Part shown: positions 40,770-49,205 of the stretch, one piece after another
How positions within the stretch are numbered: position 1 is the stretch's first letter
How the letters are laid out: each line of letters opens with the position of its first letter
Source: Micromonospora mirobrigensis
GTDB lineage: Bacteria > Actinomycetota > Actinomycetes > Mycobacteriales > Micromonosporaceae
DNA length: 64,000 nt
Direction of reading: 5' to 3'
NCBI RefSeq assembly: GCF_900091555.1
Contig: NZ_FMCX01000006.1
Location: 279,116-343,115, forward strand
Program-made: the position numbers and the translations under genes
The notes under the pieces: generated by a model
The model's database searches: none
Told to the model about the DNA's origin: nothing
Seen by the model: only the letters and a program-made list of their open reading frames with translations

Positions 40770-41774
40770 GTGACCCCCGAACTCATCGCCGTGCTGGCGG
40801 TGATCGTCGCCGCCATGGCGTTCGACTACACGAACGGCTTCCATGACGCGGCGAACGCCATCGCCACCAGCATCTCGACCCGGGCGCTGACACCCAGGAT
40901 CGCCCTGGCGCTGGCCGCCGTCGGCAACTTCGTCGGCGCGCACTTCGGCGCCGGGGTGGCCAAGACCGTCGGTGACGGCCTGGTGACCCTGCCGACCGGG
41001 GTGGGCAGCCTCGGGGTGGTCTTCGCCGGGGTGCTCGGCGCCATCGCCTGGAACCTGATCACCTGGTACTTCGGGCTGCCGTCGTCGTCCTCGCACGCCC
41101 TCTTCGGCGGCCTGGTCGGGGCGACCCTGCTGGCCACCGGCGGCGTGGTGCAGTGGGCGAACATCGGCGAGAAGGTCATCCTGCCGATGATCCTGTCGCC
41201 GATCGTCGGCCTTACCCTGGGCTACCTGCTGATGCTGGCCATCCTCTGGGCGTTCCGCAAGGGTCAGCCGGGCAAGCTGAACCGGGGCTTCCGCTGGGCG
41301 CAGACCGCCTCCGCGGCCGCCATGTCCGTCGGCCACGGCATGCAGGACGCCGCCAAGACCATGGGCATCGTCGTGCTGGCCCTCTACACCGGTGGTTACC
41401 AGTCCGACAAGACGCACATCCCGCAGTGGGTCTTCTGGACCTCGGCGACGATGCTCGCCCTGGGCACGTACTCCGGCGGTTGGCGGATCATCCGCACCCT
41501 GGGCCGGAAGATCATCGACCTGGGTCCGCCGGAGGGCTTCGCCGCCGAGACCGTGGCCAGCGCCGTGCTCTACTTCAACGCCCTGGTGCTGAAGGCCCCG
41601 ATCTCCACCACCCACACGATCACCTCGGCGATCATGGGTGTCGGCGCGACCAAGCGGCTCTCCGCCGTGCGCTGGAACGTGGCCGGCAACATCGTGATCG
41701 CCTGGATCATCACGTTCCCGGCGGCCGCGCTGATCGCCTGCCTGACCTACCTCCTGGTCCGCCCGCTCTTCTGA
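40770..41774 (+). CDS. pit: Low-affinity inorganic phosphate transporter
   Basis: This 334-aa Pit-family permease imports metal-phosphate with protons. It has the two inverted PD001131-type repeats: FDYTNGFHDAANAIATSIST (~16-35) and LYFNALVLKAPISTTHTITSA (~268-288), with GLPSSSSHALFGGLVG (~103) and about ten TM segments. The GTG start follows AAGGAG 11 nt upstream. Co-transcription with DUF47 and a PHO box suggests phosphate control, alongside the high-affinity Pst system on the other strand. Confidence 0.95.
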   Translation: MTPELIAVLAVIVAAMAFDYTNGFHDAANAIATSISTRALTPRIALALAAVGNFVGAHFGAGVAKTVGDGLVTLPTGVGSLGVVFAGVLGAIAWNLITWYFGLPSSSSHALFGGLVGATLLATGGVVQWANIGEKVILPMILSPIVGLTLGYLLMLAILWAFRKGQPGKLNRGFRWAQTASAAAMSVGHGMQDAAKTMGIVVLALYTGGYQSDKTHIPQWVFWTSATMLALGTYSGGWRIIRTLGRKIIDLGPPEGFAAETVASAVLYFNALVLKAPISTTHTITSAIMGVGATKRLSAVRWNVAGNIVIAWIITFPAAALIACLTYLLVRPLF

Positions 41775-41784
41775 CGTTGGTGCA

Positions 41785-41832
41785 AGGAGGGGCCCCTTGT
41801 TAACAGACGTCTGTTAACAAGGGGCCCCTCCT
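41785..41832. repeat. GGGGCCCC element, copy 3: perfect 48-bp palindrome
   Basis: AGGAGGGGCCCCTTGTTAAC with AGAC forms one half, and its exact complement the other, with GACGTC at the centre. It lies between convergent pit and the oxidoreductase gene. Unlike the other copies the two arms are identical, so it could form a full cruciform. Confidence 0.85.
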
Positions 41833-41849
41833 AACATCGGGCCCTGCCG

Positions 41850-42818
41850 TCACGCGTAGTCGACGCCGATCAGGGCGCGGACGTCGTCCAGCAGGCCCAT
41901 CACCTCCAGCGTGGCGGCGTGCGGCACCAGCGGGCTCTCCGGCAGGCCGGCGGCCAGGCAGCGCTGCACCTCGGCCGCCTCGTACTGGTAGCCGCCGCCG
42001 ACCAGCTCCACGTCGATCGTCTCCGGCGCGGCGTCGCCCCGGTGCACGGTCAGCGCGCCGGGCCGGAAGAACGGGTCGGCCAGGTCGATCCGGCCGGTGG
42101 TGCCGGTGACCGAGGCGGTCAGCGGGGTGGCCCCGACCATCCCGCAGCTCAGCGTGGCCACCGCGCCCGAGTCGTAGCCGAGGACCATCCCGGTGTTCTC
42201 GTCCACCCCCTCCGGGCCGAGCTTCGCCCAGGCCCGCAGGTGCTGCGGCACCCCGAGCAGCAGGTGGGCCAGGCTCACCGGATAGACGCCCAGGTCGAGC
42301 AGGGCCCCACCGCCGAGCGCCCGGGCTCGCATCCGGTGCTCGGGCGGGAACGGCCCCGCCGCGCCGAAGTCCGCGCGTACGCCGGTCACCGCGCCGATCG
42401 CGCCCTGCCCGATCAGCTCCACCATCCGCAGGATCGCCGGGTTCGTCCGCATCCACATGGCCTCCATCAGGAACAGGCCACGCGACCGGGCGGTCTCGAC
42501 CAACTCGGCCGCGCCGGCCCGGTCCAGGGTGATCGGCTTCTCCACCAGCACCGCCTTGCCCCCGTCCAGGCAGGCCATGGCGGCCTCGTGGTGGGCGGCG
42601 TGCGGGGTGGCCACGTAGACGACGTCCAGGTCCGGGTCCGCGGCCAGTTCCGCCCAGGAGGCGTACGCCCGCTCGATGCCGTGCCGGGCGGCGAACCGCT
42701 CGGCGGTGTCCCGGCTGCGGGAACCGACGGCGACCAGTTCGGCGTCCGGGACCAGCCGCAGGTCCTCGGCGAAGCGGCCGGCGATGTGTCCGGTGGCCAG
42801 GATTCCCCAACGCGTCAT
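41850..42818 (-). CDS. Gfo/Idh/MocA-family oxidoreductase
   Basis: This 322-aa NAD(P)-dependent oxidoreductase has the Rossmann start WGILATGHIAGRFAEDL (~4-20) and the family motif VLVEKPITLDRAGA (~92-105) with the catalytic-site Lys. The C-terminal half (~125-315) is the GFO alpha/beta domain. The group includes dihydrodiol, glucose and inositol dehydrogenases, and the exact substrate is not readable. TAGCCT lies 6 nt upstream of ATG 42818. It is divergent from the NUDIX gene, both with leaderless-type promoters ~45 bp apart. Confidence 0.92.
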   Translation of the reverse strand: MTRWGILATGHIAGRFAEDLRLVPDAELVAVGSRSRDTAERFAARHGIERAYASWAELAADPDLDVVYVATPHAAHHEAAMACLDGGKAVLVEKPITLDRAGAAELVETARSRGLFLMEAMWMRTNPAILRMVELIGQGAIGAVTGVRADFGAAGPFPPEHRMRARALGGGALLDLGVYPVSLAHLLLGVPQHLRAWAKLGPEGVDENTGMVLGYDSGAVATLSCGMVGATPLTASVTGTTGRIDLADPFFRPGALTVHRGDAAPETIDVELVGGGYQYEAAEVQRCLAAGLPESPLVPHAATLEVMGLLDDVRALIGVDYA

Positions 42819-42824
42819 GCCGGC

Positions 42825-42830
42825 AGGCTA
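42825..42830 (-). promoter_or_regulatory. -10 hexamer TAGCCT for the Gfo/Idh/MocA gene
   Basis: TAGCCT ends 6 nt before ATG 42818. Confidence 0.5.
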
Positions 42831-42876
42831 TCCCGGGGCGTGCGGCGGCCGGGACGATGATCCACCGGCCGGGAAC

Positions 42877-42882
42877 TAGGCT
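42877..42882 (+). promoter_or_regulatory. -10 hexamer TAGGCT for the NUDIX gene
   Basis: TAGGCT ends 6 nt before ATG 42889. Confidence 0.52.
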
Positions 42883-42888
42883 CGCGGG

Positions 42889-43722
42889 ATGACGACCGAC
42901 AGCGACGGTTTCCCGCCCCCGCCGGCCCTGGTCGAGCACGCCCGCCGGTTCTACGCCGAGGGCGGGACCCCGGCCGTGCCCCGGGTCGCGGCGACCGTGC
43001 TGCTGCTCCGACCGGCCGGCGACGACTTCGAGGTGTACGTCATCCGCCGGGTCGCCGCGATGGCCTTCGGCGGCGTGTACGCGTTCCCCGGCGGGGGCGT
43101 CGACCCGTCGGACTCGCAGACCCACCTGGACTGGGCCGGACCGGCCCCGGCGGCCTGGGGCGAGCGGGTGGCCCTGTCGCCGGCGGCCGCCCAGGCCGTG
43201 GTCTGCGCCGCCGCCCGGGAGGTCTTCGAGGAGGCCGGGGTGCTGCTGGCCGGCCCGGACGCGGACACGGTGGTGGGCGACGTCAGCGGGGACGACTGGG
43301 AGGCGGCCCGACAGGACCTGGTGGCCCGCCGGGTGGGCTTCGCGGACCTGCTCGCCTCGCGTGGGCTGACGCTCCGTTCGGACCTGCTGCTGCCGTGGAG
43401 CCGGTGGGTCACCCCGGAGTTCGAGCCGCGCCGCTTCGACACGTACTTCTTCGTGGCTCTGCTGCCCGTGGGACAGCGGACCCGGGACGTCTCCGGCGAG
43501 GCCGACCACACCATGTGGATCCGCCCGACGGACGCCCTGGCCCGGGCGGAGGCCGGGGAGATCGCCATGCTCCCGCCCACGATGATCAACCTGGCCGAGG
43601 TGCTCGCCGCCGGTGACCTCGCCGGGGTGGCCCGCGCCGCCGCCGGCCGCGACGTGGTCGCCCCGATCACCCCGCGCCTGACCGGCCTGGACGGCGACGA
43701 CCCGCGCTTCCTGCTGCCCTGA
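42889..43722 (+). CDS. NUDIX hydrolase
   Basis: This 277-aa NUDIX protein hydrolyses a nucleoside-diphosphate-linked substrate. The fold begins PRVAATVLLLRPAGDDFEVYVIRR (~30-53), has FPGGGVDPSDSQ (~66) and the catalytic helix AAAREVFEEAGVLL (~105-118; REVxEEx core intact). A ~35-residue insertion separates the Gly loop from the helix, as in the NUDT19/RP2p branch that acts on CoA derivatives. The substrate is therefore guessed as an acyl-CoA or CoA. A GGGGCCCC repeat follows the gene. Confidence 0.9.
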   Translation: MTTDSDGFPPPPALVEHARRFYAEGGTPAVPRVAATVLLLRPAGDDFEVYVIRRVAAMAFGGVYAFPGGGVDPSDSQTHLDWAGPAPAAWGERVALSPAAAQAVVCAAAREVFEEAGVLLAGPDADTVVGDVSGDDWEAARQDLVARRVGFADLLASRGLTLRSDLLLPWSRWVTPEFEPRRFDTYFFVALLPVGQRTRDVSGEADHTMWIRPTDALARAEAGEIAMLPPTMINLAEVLAAGDLAGVARAAAGRDVVAPITPRLTGLDGDDPRFLLP

Positions 43723-43754
43723 CTGCCCCTGCCCGGCCTCCGGCGCGGGTCGGG

Positions 43755-43814
43755 GGCGTTAAGAGGGGCCCCTTCCTATGCAGAATGCGATAAGAAGGGG
43801 CCCCTCCTTGCACC
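43755..43814. repeat. GGGGCCCC intergenic inverted repeat, copy 4
   Basis: GAGGGGCCCCTTC and GAAGGGGCCCCTC form a perfect 13-bp stem around a divergent loop. The outer part has GTTAAG and ends at the pstB stop. It lies between convergent NUDIX and pstB genes. Confidence 0.75.
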
Positions 43815-44591
43815 TCAGCCGAAGCGGCCGGTGATGTAGTCCTCGGTCTTCTTCACGCTCGGGTTGCTGAAGATCTTCTGGGTGTTGTCGTACTCGATCA
43901 GGCGGCCCGGGTCGCCGGTCTTCTCGATGGAGAAGAAGGCGGTCCGGTCGGACACCCGGGCGGCCTGCTGCATGTTGTGCGTCACGATGATGATCGTGAA
44001 CTTGTCCTTGAGCTGGAACATCAGGTCCTCGATCGCCAGGGTGGAGATCGGGTCCAGCGCCGAGCAGGGCTCGTCCATCAGCACCACCTGCGGCTCGACC
44101 GCGATGGTCCGGGCGATGCAGAGCCGCTGCTGCTGACCGCCGGAGAGACCGGCGCCCGGCTTGCCCAGCCGGTCCTTGACCTCGTCCCAGAGGTTCGCCG
44201 AGCGGAGCGCCTTCTCGGCCGACTCCGCCAGGACCGACTTCTTCTTGACGCCGTTGAGCCGCAGCCCGGCCACCACGTTGTCGAAGATGCTCATGGTGGG
44301 GAACGGGTTCGGGCGCTGGAAGACCATGCCGATCATGCGGCGGACCGCGGTGACGTCCACGTCCCGGTCGTAGATGTCCTGACCGTCGATGGTCAGGCTG
44401 CCCTCGACCCGGGCGCCCGGCAGCACCTCGTGCATCCGGTTGATCGACCGCAGGAACGTCGACTTGCCGCAGCCGGAGGGGCCGATCAGGGCGGTCACCG
44501 TCTTCGGCTCGACGGTCAGGTTGATGTCCTCGATCGCCTTGAAGGCGCCGTAGTAGGCGGTGACGTTCGAGGCGTCGATGCGCTTGGCCAT
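43815..44591 (-). CDS. pstB: Phosphate ABC transporter ATP-binding protein PstB
   Basis: This 258-aa ATPase powers high-affinity phosphate import. Walker A is LIGPSGCGKSTFLR (~37), followed by the Pst-specific Q-loop FQRPNPFPTMSI (~92), signature LSGGQQQRLCIARTI (~150), Walker B VVLMDEPCSALDP (~170) and H-loop VTHNMQQA. GGAGG precedes ATG 44591 by 9 nt and excludes a longer start. It is the last gene of pstSCAB and ends at a bidirectional repeat element. Confidence 0.97.
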   Translation of the reverse strand: MAKRIDASNVTAYYGAFKAIEDINLTVEPKTVTALIGPSGCGKSTFLRSINRMHEVLPGARVEGSLTIDGQDIYDRDVDVTAVRRMIGMVFQRPNPFPTMSIFDNVVAGLRLNGVKKKSVLAESAEKALRSANLWDEVKDRLGKPGAGLSGGQQQRLCIARTIAVEPQVVLMDEPCSALDPISTLAIEDLMFQLKDKFTIIIVTHNMQQAARVSDRTAFFSIEKTGDPGRLIEYDNTQKIFSNPSVKKTEDYITGRFG

Positions 44592-44611
44592 GGTGGTGGT
44601 ACCTCCGGGGT

Positions 44612-45703
44612 TCATCGGCCGAGCCGGTTGCGACGGGCCAGCAGCTTCGCGGCGATCGTCAGGACCAGCACGAGGGCGACCAGGGTCAGCGCCGCGGTCC
44701 AGGCCCGGGCCGGCGCGTACTTCGACGCGTCACCGGCCTGTTGGTAGACGAAGAGGGCCAGCGACGACTGGTTGTTCTCGAACGGGTTGAAGTTGATCGC
44801 GGCGCCACCGCCGGCGACCAGGAGCACCGGCGCCGTCTCACCGGCCGCGCGGGCGATGGCGAGCATCACGCCGGTGACGATGCCGGGCAGCGCCGTGGGC
44901 AGCACCACCCGCAGGATGGTCTTCCACTTCGGCACACCCAGGGCGTACGCGCCCTCGCGCAGCGGCGCGGGCACCAGGCGCAGCATCTCCTCGGTGGACC
45001 GCACGACGGTCGGCAGCATCAGCACCGACAGCGCCAGCGCGGCGGCGAAGCCGGAGAACCCGGGCCGCCCGTCGTTGAACACCGGCGAGACCACCAGCAC
45101 CCAGAAGGCCAGCACGAACAGGCCGGTGACGATCGACGGGATGCCGGTCATCACGTCCACGAAGAACCGGATCGCGAAGGCGAACCGGCCGCGGCCGTAC
45201 TCGACCACGTAGATGGCGCAGAGCAGGCCCAGCGGGACGGTGATCAGCGTGGCGATGCCGACCTGCTCCAGGGTGCCGATGATCGCGTGGTACGCGCCGC
45301 CGTTGGCGTCCCGGGCCCCGATGTTGTTCATCGAGGTGCCGAAGAAGTTGCCGTCCAGCCGCTCGGCGCCCTTGCTGACCAGCGTCCAGACCACCGAGGC
45401 CAGCGGCAGGACGGCCAGCACGAAGGCCGAGTGGATCAGGGCGCTCCAGGTCCGGTTGCGGGCCGACCGGCGTCCCTCCACGGCGTTGGCCGCGGCGAAG
45501 AGCCCGGCCAGGTAGAGGAGGGCGCCGAGGACCACCACCAGGACCGGGCCGCCGATGCCGGCGCCGTACACGACGGCGGCGGCGATCAACAGGGCCGCCA
45601 CGCCGATCGCCGGGGCGACCCAGCGGGGCAGGCGGCGGGTCCGCAGGGTGGCCGGCTGGGCCGGCGGGCGCGGCCGGTGGGAGGTGAGCGTCGAGGTCGT
45701 CAT
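44612..45703 (-). CDS. pstA: Phosphate ABC transporter permease PstA
   Basis: This 363-aa permease has two N-terminal TM segments beyond the usual core (~32-75), then the six-TM PstA core with FFVDVMTGIPSIVTGLFVLAF (~190) and the EAA loop EEMLRLVPAPLREGAYALGV (~245). The longer than typical N-terminus is shared by actinobacterial PstA proteins. ATG 45703 overlaps the pstC stop (ATGA). Confidence 0.95.
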   Translation of the reverse strand: MTTSTLTSHRPRPPAQPATLRTRRLPRWVAPAIGVAALLIAAAVVYGAGIGGPVLVVVLGALLYLAGLFAAANAVEGRRSARNRTWSALIHSAFVLAVLPLASVVWTLVSKGAERLDGNFFGTSMNNIGARDANGGAYHAIIGTLEQVGIATLITVPLGLLCAIYVVEYGRGRFAFAIRFFVDVMTGIPSIVTGLFVLAFWVLVVSPVFNDGRPGFSGFAAALALSVLMLPTVVRSTEEMLRLVPAPLREGAYALGVPKWKTILRVVLPTALPGIVTGVMLAIARAAGETAPVLLVAGGGAAINFNPFENNQSSLALFVYQQAGDASKYAPARAWTAALTLVALVLVLTIAAKLLARRNRLGR

Positions 45704-46791
45704 GCGGCGGACTCCGTGAACTCGCGGCGGCGGTAGATGATCGCGCGGGCCGCGATGTTGACCAGCAGCGTGATCGCGAAGAGCACCAGGCCGGAGGCGA
45801 TCAGCGCGCCCCGCCCGGTGTCGTTCGCCTCGGCGAACCGGTTGGCGATGTTCGCGGCGATGGTGTTGCCGCCGCTCTCCAGGATGTTGAACGAGATCGC
45901 GTACGTGGAGCCGAGGGTCAGCGCCAGGGCGATGGTCTCGCCGAGCGCGCGGCCCAGGCCGAGCATCACCGCCGCGATCACACCGGGCCGGCCGTACGGC
46001 AGGACGGCGGTGCGGATCATCTCCCACCGGGTCGCCCCGAGGGCCAGGGCGGCCTCCTCGTTGGCGGTCGGGGTCTGCAGGAACACCTCGCGGGTGAGCG
46101 AGGTGATGATCGGCAGCGCCATGATCGCCAGTACCAGCGAGCCGAGCAGGATCGAGTTCCCGTACGGGCCGTCGCCGCCGAAGATCGGGATCCAGCCGAA
46201 GTACGTGTTCAGCCAGACCGAGAGGTCGGTGACCGGGCCGACCAGGTAGTCCCGGCCCCACAGGCCGAAGACCACGCTCGGCACGGCGGCGAGCAGGTCG
46301 ATCAGGAAGCCGAGGGCGTTGCCGAGCCGCCGCGGCGCGTAGTGCGACAGGAACAGCGCGATGCCCAGGGCCACCGGCACCGCCATCAGCAGGGCCAGCG
46401 CGGCGGTCAGCACGGTGCCGAAGGCGAGCGCGGCGATGCCGAACTTGGGCGGGTTGTCGTTGGGGAACCAGCCCTCGTACGTCCAGAAGCTCTCGCTGTT
46501 CGCCTGGAGCGCCGGGACGGCCTTGGCGATCAGGAAGGCCGCGATGGCCACGATGATCACCAGGACCAGCGCGCCCGCCGCCAGCGTGAGACCGCGGAAG
46601 GCCCGCTCGGTGCCGAAGGCCTGACGGCGCGGCAGGCCGCCGCCACCGCCGAGACCGTCCCCGCCCGGGGTACGGCCGCTGACAGGGGTCTCGGCCACAC
46701 GCGCCGAGGCACCGGCGGGCCACTGGTGACTCGAGGTCACGGTGTGCCCGCCGGTGCCGGCGTCGGCCGAGCGGTGAGGGGTTTCACCCAT
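45700..46791 (-). CDS. pstC: Phosphate ABC transporter permease PstC
   Basis: This 363-aa permease starts with a ~65-residue Gly/Ala/Ser-rich cytosolic tail, then six TM segments with AAVPSVVFGLWGRDYLVGPV (~175) and the EAA loop ANEEAALALGATRWEMIRTAV (~245). It pairs with PstA. The start ATG 46791 lies 48 nt after pstS; a small GGAAG/CTTCC stem in that gap may lower read-through from the abundant pstS message. Confidence 0.95.
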   Translation of the reverse strand: MGETPHRSADAGTGGHTVTSSHQWPAGASARVAETPVSGRTPGGDGLGGGGGLPRRQAFGTERAFRGLTLAAGALVLVIIVAIAAFLIAKAVPALQANSESFWTYEGWFPNDNPPKFGIAALAFGTVLTAALALLMAVPVALGIALFLSHYAPRRLGNALGFLIDLLAAVPSVVFGLWGRDYLVGPVTDLSVWLNTYFGWIPIFGGDGPYGNSILLGSLVLAIMALPIITSLTREVFLQTPTANEEAALALGATRWEMIRTAVLPYGRPGVIAAVMLGLGRALGETIALALTLGSTYAISFNILESGGNTIAANIANRFAEANDTGRGALIASGLVLFAITLLVNIAARAIIYRRREFTESAA

Positions 46792-46839
46792 CTGCTCGCT
46801 CGCTTCGAGTTGAGGAAGGGGTTCTTCCGGTCAGATCGG

Positions 46840-47952
46840 TCAGGAGAGGTTCTTGACCGCGGCCTCGACCTTGGTGCGGACCTCGTCCGGCAGCGGCGCG
46901 TAGCCGAGCTCGGTCAGCTCGGACTGGCCCTCGCTGCTGGCGGCGTGGCCGAGCAGGCCCTTGATCAGGCCCAGCTTCTCGGCCGGGGTGCCCTTGGTGC
47001 AGACGATCTCGTAGGTCACCAGGACGATCGGGTAGGCCCCGGCCTCCTTGGTGTTGTAGTCGATCGACATCTTCAGGTCGTCGCCCTGGCCCTCGATCTT
47101 GGCCCCGGCGATGGTCTTGCCGGCCGCCTCGGCGGTCAGCTCGGTGAACTCACCGGCGCCGTTGGCGACCTTGGCCTTGCTCAGGCCGGCGTTCTCGGCG
47201 TACGACCACTCGACGTAGCTGATCGTGCCCTCGGTGCTCTTGACCTTGCTGGCCACACCGTCGGACTTCGGGGCGGCCACGCCGCCCGGGGCCTTCCACG
47301 CCTTGGCGTGGTCGAAGGTCCAGTCCGCCTCGGCGGTCTTGGAGAGGTACTTGGTGAAGTTGTCGGTGGTGCCCGACTCGTCGGCGCGGTGGACGGCCTG
47401 GATGGCGGTCGACGGCAGCTTGGCGTCCGGGTTGTCGGCCTTGATGGCCGGGTCGTCCCACTTGGTCACCTTGCCGGCGAAGATCTTGGCGATGGTGGCC
47501 GGCTTGAGCTGGAGGTTGTCGACGCCGCTCACGTTGTAGACGACCGCGACCGGGCCGATGACCATCGGCAGGTTGATCGCCTGGCCGCCGGCGCACTTGG
47601 CGTCGGCCTTCGGCTGCTCCTCCTCCTTGAGGGCGGAGTCCGAGCCGGCGAAGTCGGCGGTGCCGGCGATGAACGCCTGGATGCCGGCGCCCGAGCCGCT
47701 GGGCTCGTAGTTGATCTTCGCGTCGGTGCACTTCTGCTGGTACGCCTTGATCCACTCGTCCATCGCGTTCTTCTGGGCGGACGAGCCCTGCGCGTTGATC
47801 GTGCCCGAGGCGCAGTCGACGGCGGCGGTGGCGCCGGCGGAGCCGGAGGCCGAGGGGTTCGCCGGCTCGTTGTTGTCCGAGCCGCAAGCACTGAGACCGA
47901 GCACCGCAGCAAGAGCGAGGCAGGCGATGGTGCCGTGCCGCTGGAGCTTCAC
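46840..47952 (-). CDS. pstS: Phosphate-binding lipoprotein PstS
   Basis: This 370-aa phosphate-binding protein is anchored by a lipobox (AAVLGLSACGSDNN, Cys ~23). Phosphate-contact motifs are present: GSSAQKNAMDEW (~56), GSGAGIQAFIAGTADFAGSD (~86-105) and DESGTTDNFTKYL (~196). The GTG start follows GAAGGGA. It is the first gene of pstSCAB, preceded by a PHO box and TACCTT hexamer, so PhoP should induce it strongly on phosphate starvation. Confidence 0.97.
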   Translation of the reverse strand: MKLQRHGTIACLALAAVLGLSACGSDNNEPANPSASGSAGATAAVDCASGTINAQGSSAQKNAMDEWIKAYQQKCTDAKINYEPSGSGAGIQAFIAGTADFAGSDSALKEEEQPKADAKCAGGQAINLPMVIGPVAVVYNVSGVDNLQLKPATIAKIFAGKVTKWDDPAIKADNPDAKLPSTAIQAVHRADESGTTDNFTKYLSKTAEADWTFDHAKAWKAPGGVAAPKSDGVASKVKSTEGTISYVEWSYAENAGLSKAKVANGAGEFTELTAEAAGKTIAGAKIEGQGDDLKMSIDYNTKEAGAYPIVLVTYEIVCTKGTPAEKLGLIKGLLGHAASSEGQSELTELGYAPLPDEVRTKVEAAVKNLS

Positions 47953-48032
47953 CTGAGGGGTTTCCCTTCACGTCCTTGATCAGGTCACCCGGAGGGGGCC
48001 CGGGCTGCCGGCGCGTTGACCGGCTGAAGGGA

Positions 48033-48038
48033 AAGGTA
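48033..48038 (-). promoter_or_regulatory. -10 hexamer TACCTT for pstS
   Basis: TACCTT lies ~28 bp downstream of the PHO box, giving a leader of ~75 nt before pstS. Confidence 0.45.
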
Positions 48039-48065
48039 GGAGCGCCAGGTGGACGGTTCCTCGGT

Positions 48066-48087
48066 CGGAAGTTAACGGAGAATGAAC
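48066..48087 (-). promoter_or_regulatory. PHO box, two 11-nt direct repeats (PhoP site)
   Basis: On the minus strand GTTCATTCTCC and GTTAACTTCCG adjoin without gap, the arrangement of the pstS PHO box in Streptomyces. The site lies just upstream of the -35 area. Confidence 0.82.
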
Positions 48088-48125
48088 AAGCTCGGCAGCG
48101 ACGGTGGCCGTCGGCTGATGACCGG

Positions 48126-48147
48126 CTGTCGTTTGGGTGAACGACAG
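48126..48147. promoter_or_regulatory. Inverted repeat CTGTCGTT-N6-AACGACAG
   Basis: This is a perfect 8-bp dyad ~40 bp upstream of the pstS PHO box, in the gap between mshD and pstS. Its centre contains GGGTGAACG, a PHO half-unit. It may be an upstream operator or the mshD terminator. Confidence 0.4.
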
Positions 48148-48245
48148 TCGCATCATCCGTTTATGTGGCACATGTCCGGCTCGCTGTTATCCGGCCTACA
48201 CCTTGCCGTGACGGCGCCGTTACCCCTTCGGGGTGGGCCGGCCGC

Positions 48246-49169
48246 TCAGCCCAGGTGGTAGTTGACGTGGCCGGACCAGCGGGCGAAGCCGAGCCGCTCG
48301 TACAGCGCCACGGCGGCGGTGTTCGACTCGTCGACGTAGAGCATCACCCGGTCCAGGCCGCGCCGGTCCCGCAGGTATGCCAGGCCGGCTGTGGTCAGCG
48401 CCCGACCCAGCCCGCCCCGGTGGGTGGCCGGATCCACCCCCAGCACGTACACCTCGCCGATCCGGGCCGAGCCGGCGCGCTCGTGCACCTTGGTCCAGTG
48501 GAAGCCGACCAGCCGGCCGGAGCCCGACTCGACGGCCAGCAGGAAGCCCTCCGGGTCGAACCACGGCTCCGCCAGCCGGAGCCGCAGGTCCTCGGCGGTC
48601 CACCGGCCCTGCTCGGGGTGCTCGGCGAAGGCCCGGGCGTTGAGCGCCAGCCAGGCGTCGTCGTCGGCGCCGGGGCGGAAGGCCCGCAGCGTGACGCCCT
48701 CGGGCAGCCGGGGCTCGCCGAGCGGCGCGGTGAGCGGGCGGCGCAGCTGCCAGAGCACCCGGGCCCGGTTGAAGCCCAGGTCGACCGCGAGCGCGGCGGC
48801 GGACGGGTGGTCCCCGTGCGCCCAGGCGCGCAGCGGCCCGGTGGCTGCCGCGAGCACTCCCCGGGCCAACGCCCGGCCGGTGCCCCGCCGCCGGTACGCC
48901 GGATGCACCACCAGTTCGACGCCGACCCCGCCCGGGTCGGTGGTGTCCAGGTGCGCGTAACCGCTGAGGGTGCCGTCGGCGGCCCGGGCGGCGAGGTGCA
49001 CCGCCGCGGCCCGCGGGTCGCGCAGCCGCAGCAGCGTGTGCTCGTCGAACGGGTCGGCGCCGTCGGTGTCGCCGGCGGCGCGGGCCAGGGCGAGCACCTC
49101 GGTCACCTCGTCGGGGGCCAGTCGGTCGGCCCGGGTCACCTGGTCCACGGTCGGCTCGGCGTTGCTCAC
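48246..49169 (-). CDS. mshD: Mycothiol synthase
   Basis: This 307-aa protein is the acetyltransferase that completes mycothiol, acetylating Cys-GlcN-Ins with acetyl-CoA. It has two GNAT modules: VVHPAYRRRGTGRALARGV (~87-105) in the first and YVLGVDPATHRGGLGRALTTAG (~240-260), followed by LYVDESNTAAVALYERLGF (~277-295), in the second. The linker has the MshD-typical ARAFAEHPEQGRWTAEDL (~175). TACGGT lies 6 nt before GTG 49169. Presence of mshD supports an actinobacterial host. Confidence 0.95.
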   Translation of the reverse strand: MSNAEPTVDQVTRADRLAPDEVTEVLALARAAGDTDGADPFDEHTLLRLRDPRAAAVHLAARAADGTLSGYAHLDTTDPGGVGVELVVHPAYRRRGTGRALARGVLAAATGPLRAWAHGDHPSAAALAVDLGFNRARVLWQLRRPLTAPLGEPRLPEGVTLRAFRPGADDDAWLALNARAFAEHPEQGRWTAEDLRLRLAEPWFDPEGFLLAVESGSGRLVGFHWTKVHERAGSARIGEVYVLGVDPATHRGGLGRALTTAGLAYLRDRRGLDRVMLYVDESNTAAVALYERLGFARWSGHVNYHLG

Positions 49170-49175
49170 CCCGTC

Positions 49176-49181
49176 ACCGTA
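49176..49181 (-). promoter_or_regulatory. -10 hexamer TACGGT for mshD
   Basis: TACGGT ends 6 nt before GTG 49169. Confidence 0.5.
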
Positions 49182-49205
49182 GTCGCCCCGGCCGACACCG
49201 GCGCC

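Noticed and set aside
41785..41832. Long palindrome considered as the end of an insertion sequence or attachment site
   Set aside because: No transposase or integrase, no flanking target duplication, and five related copies occur without any enclosed gene.
44612..46723. 703-codon minus-strand frame joining pstC and pstA regions
   Set aside because: The first part is out of frame with PstC. The true PstA starts at 45703 in an ATGA overlap with the pstC stop.
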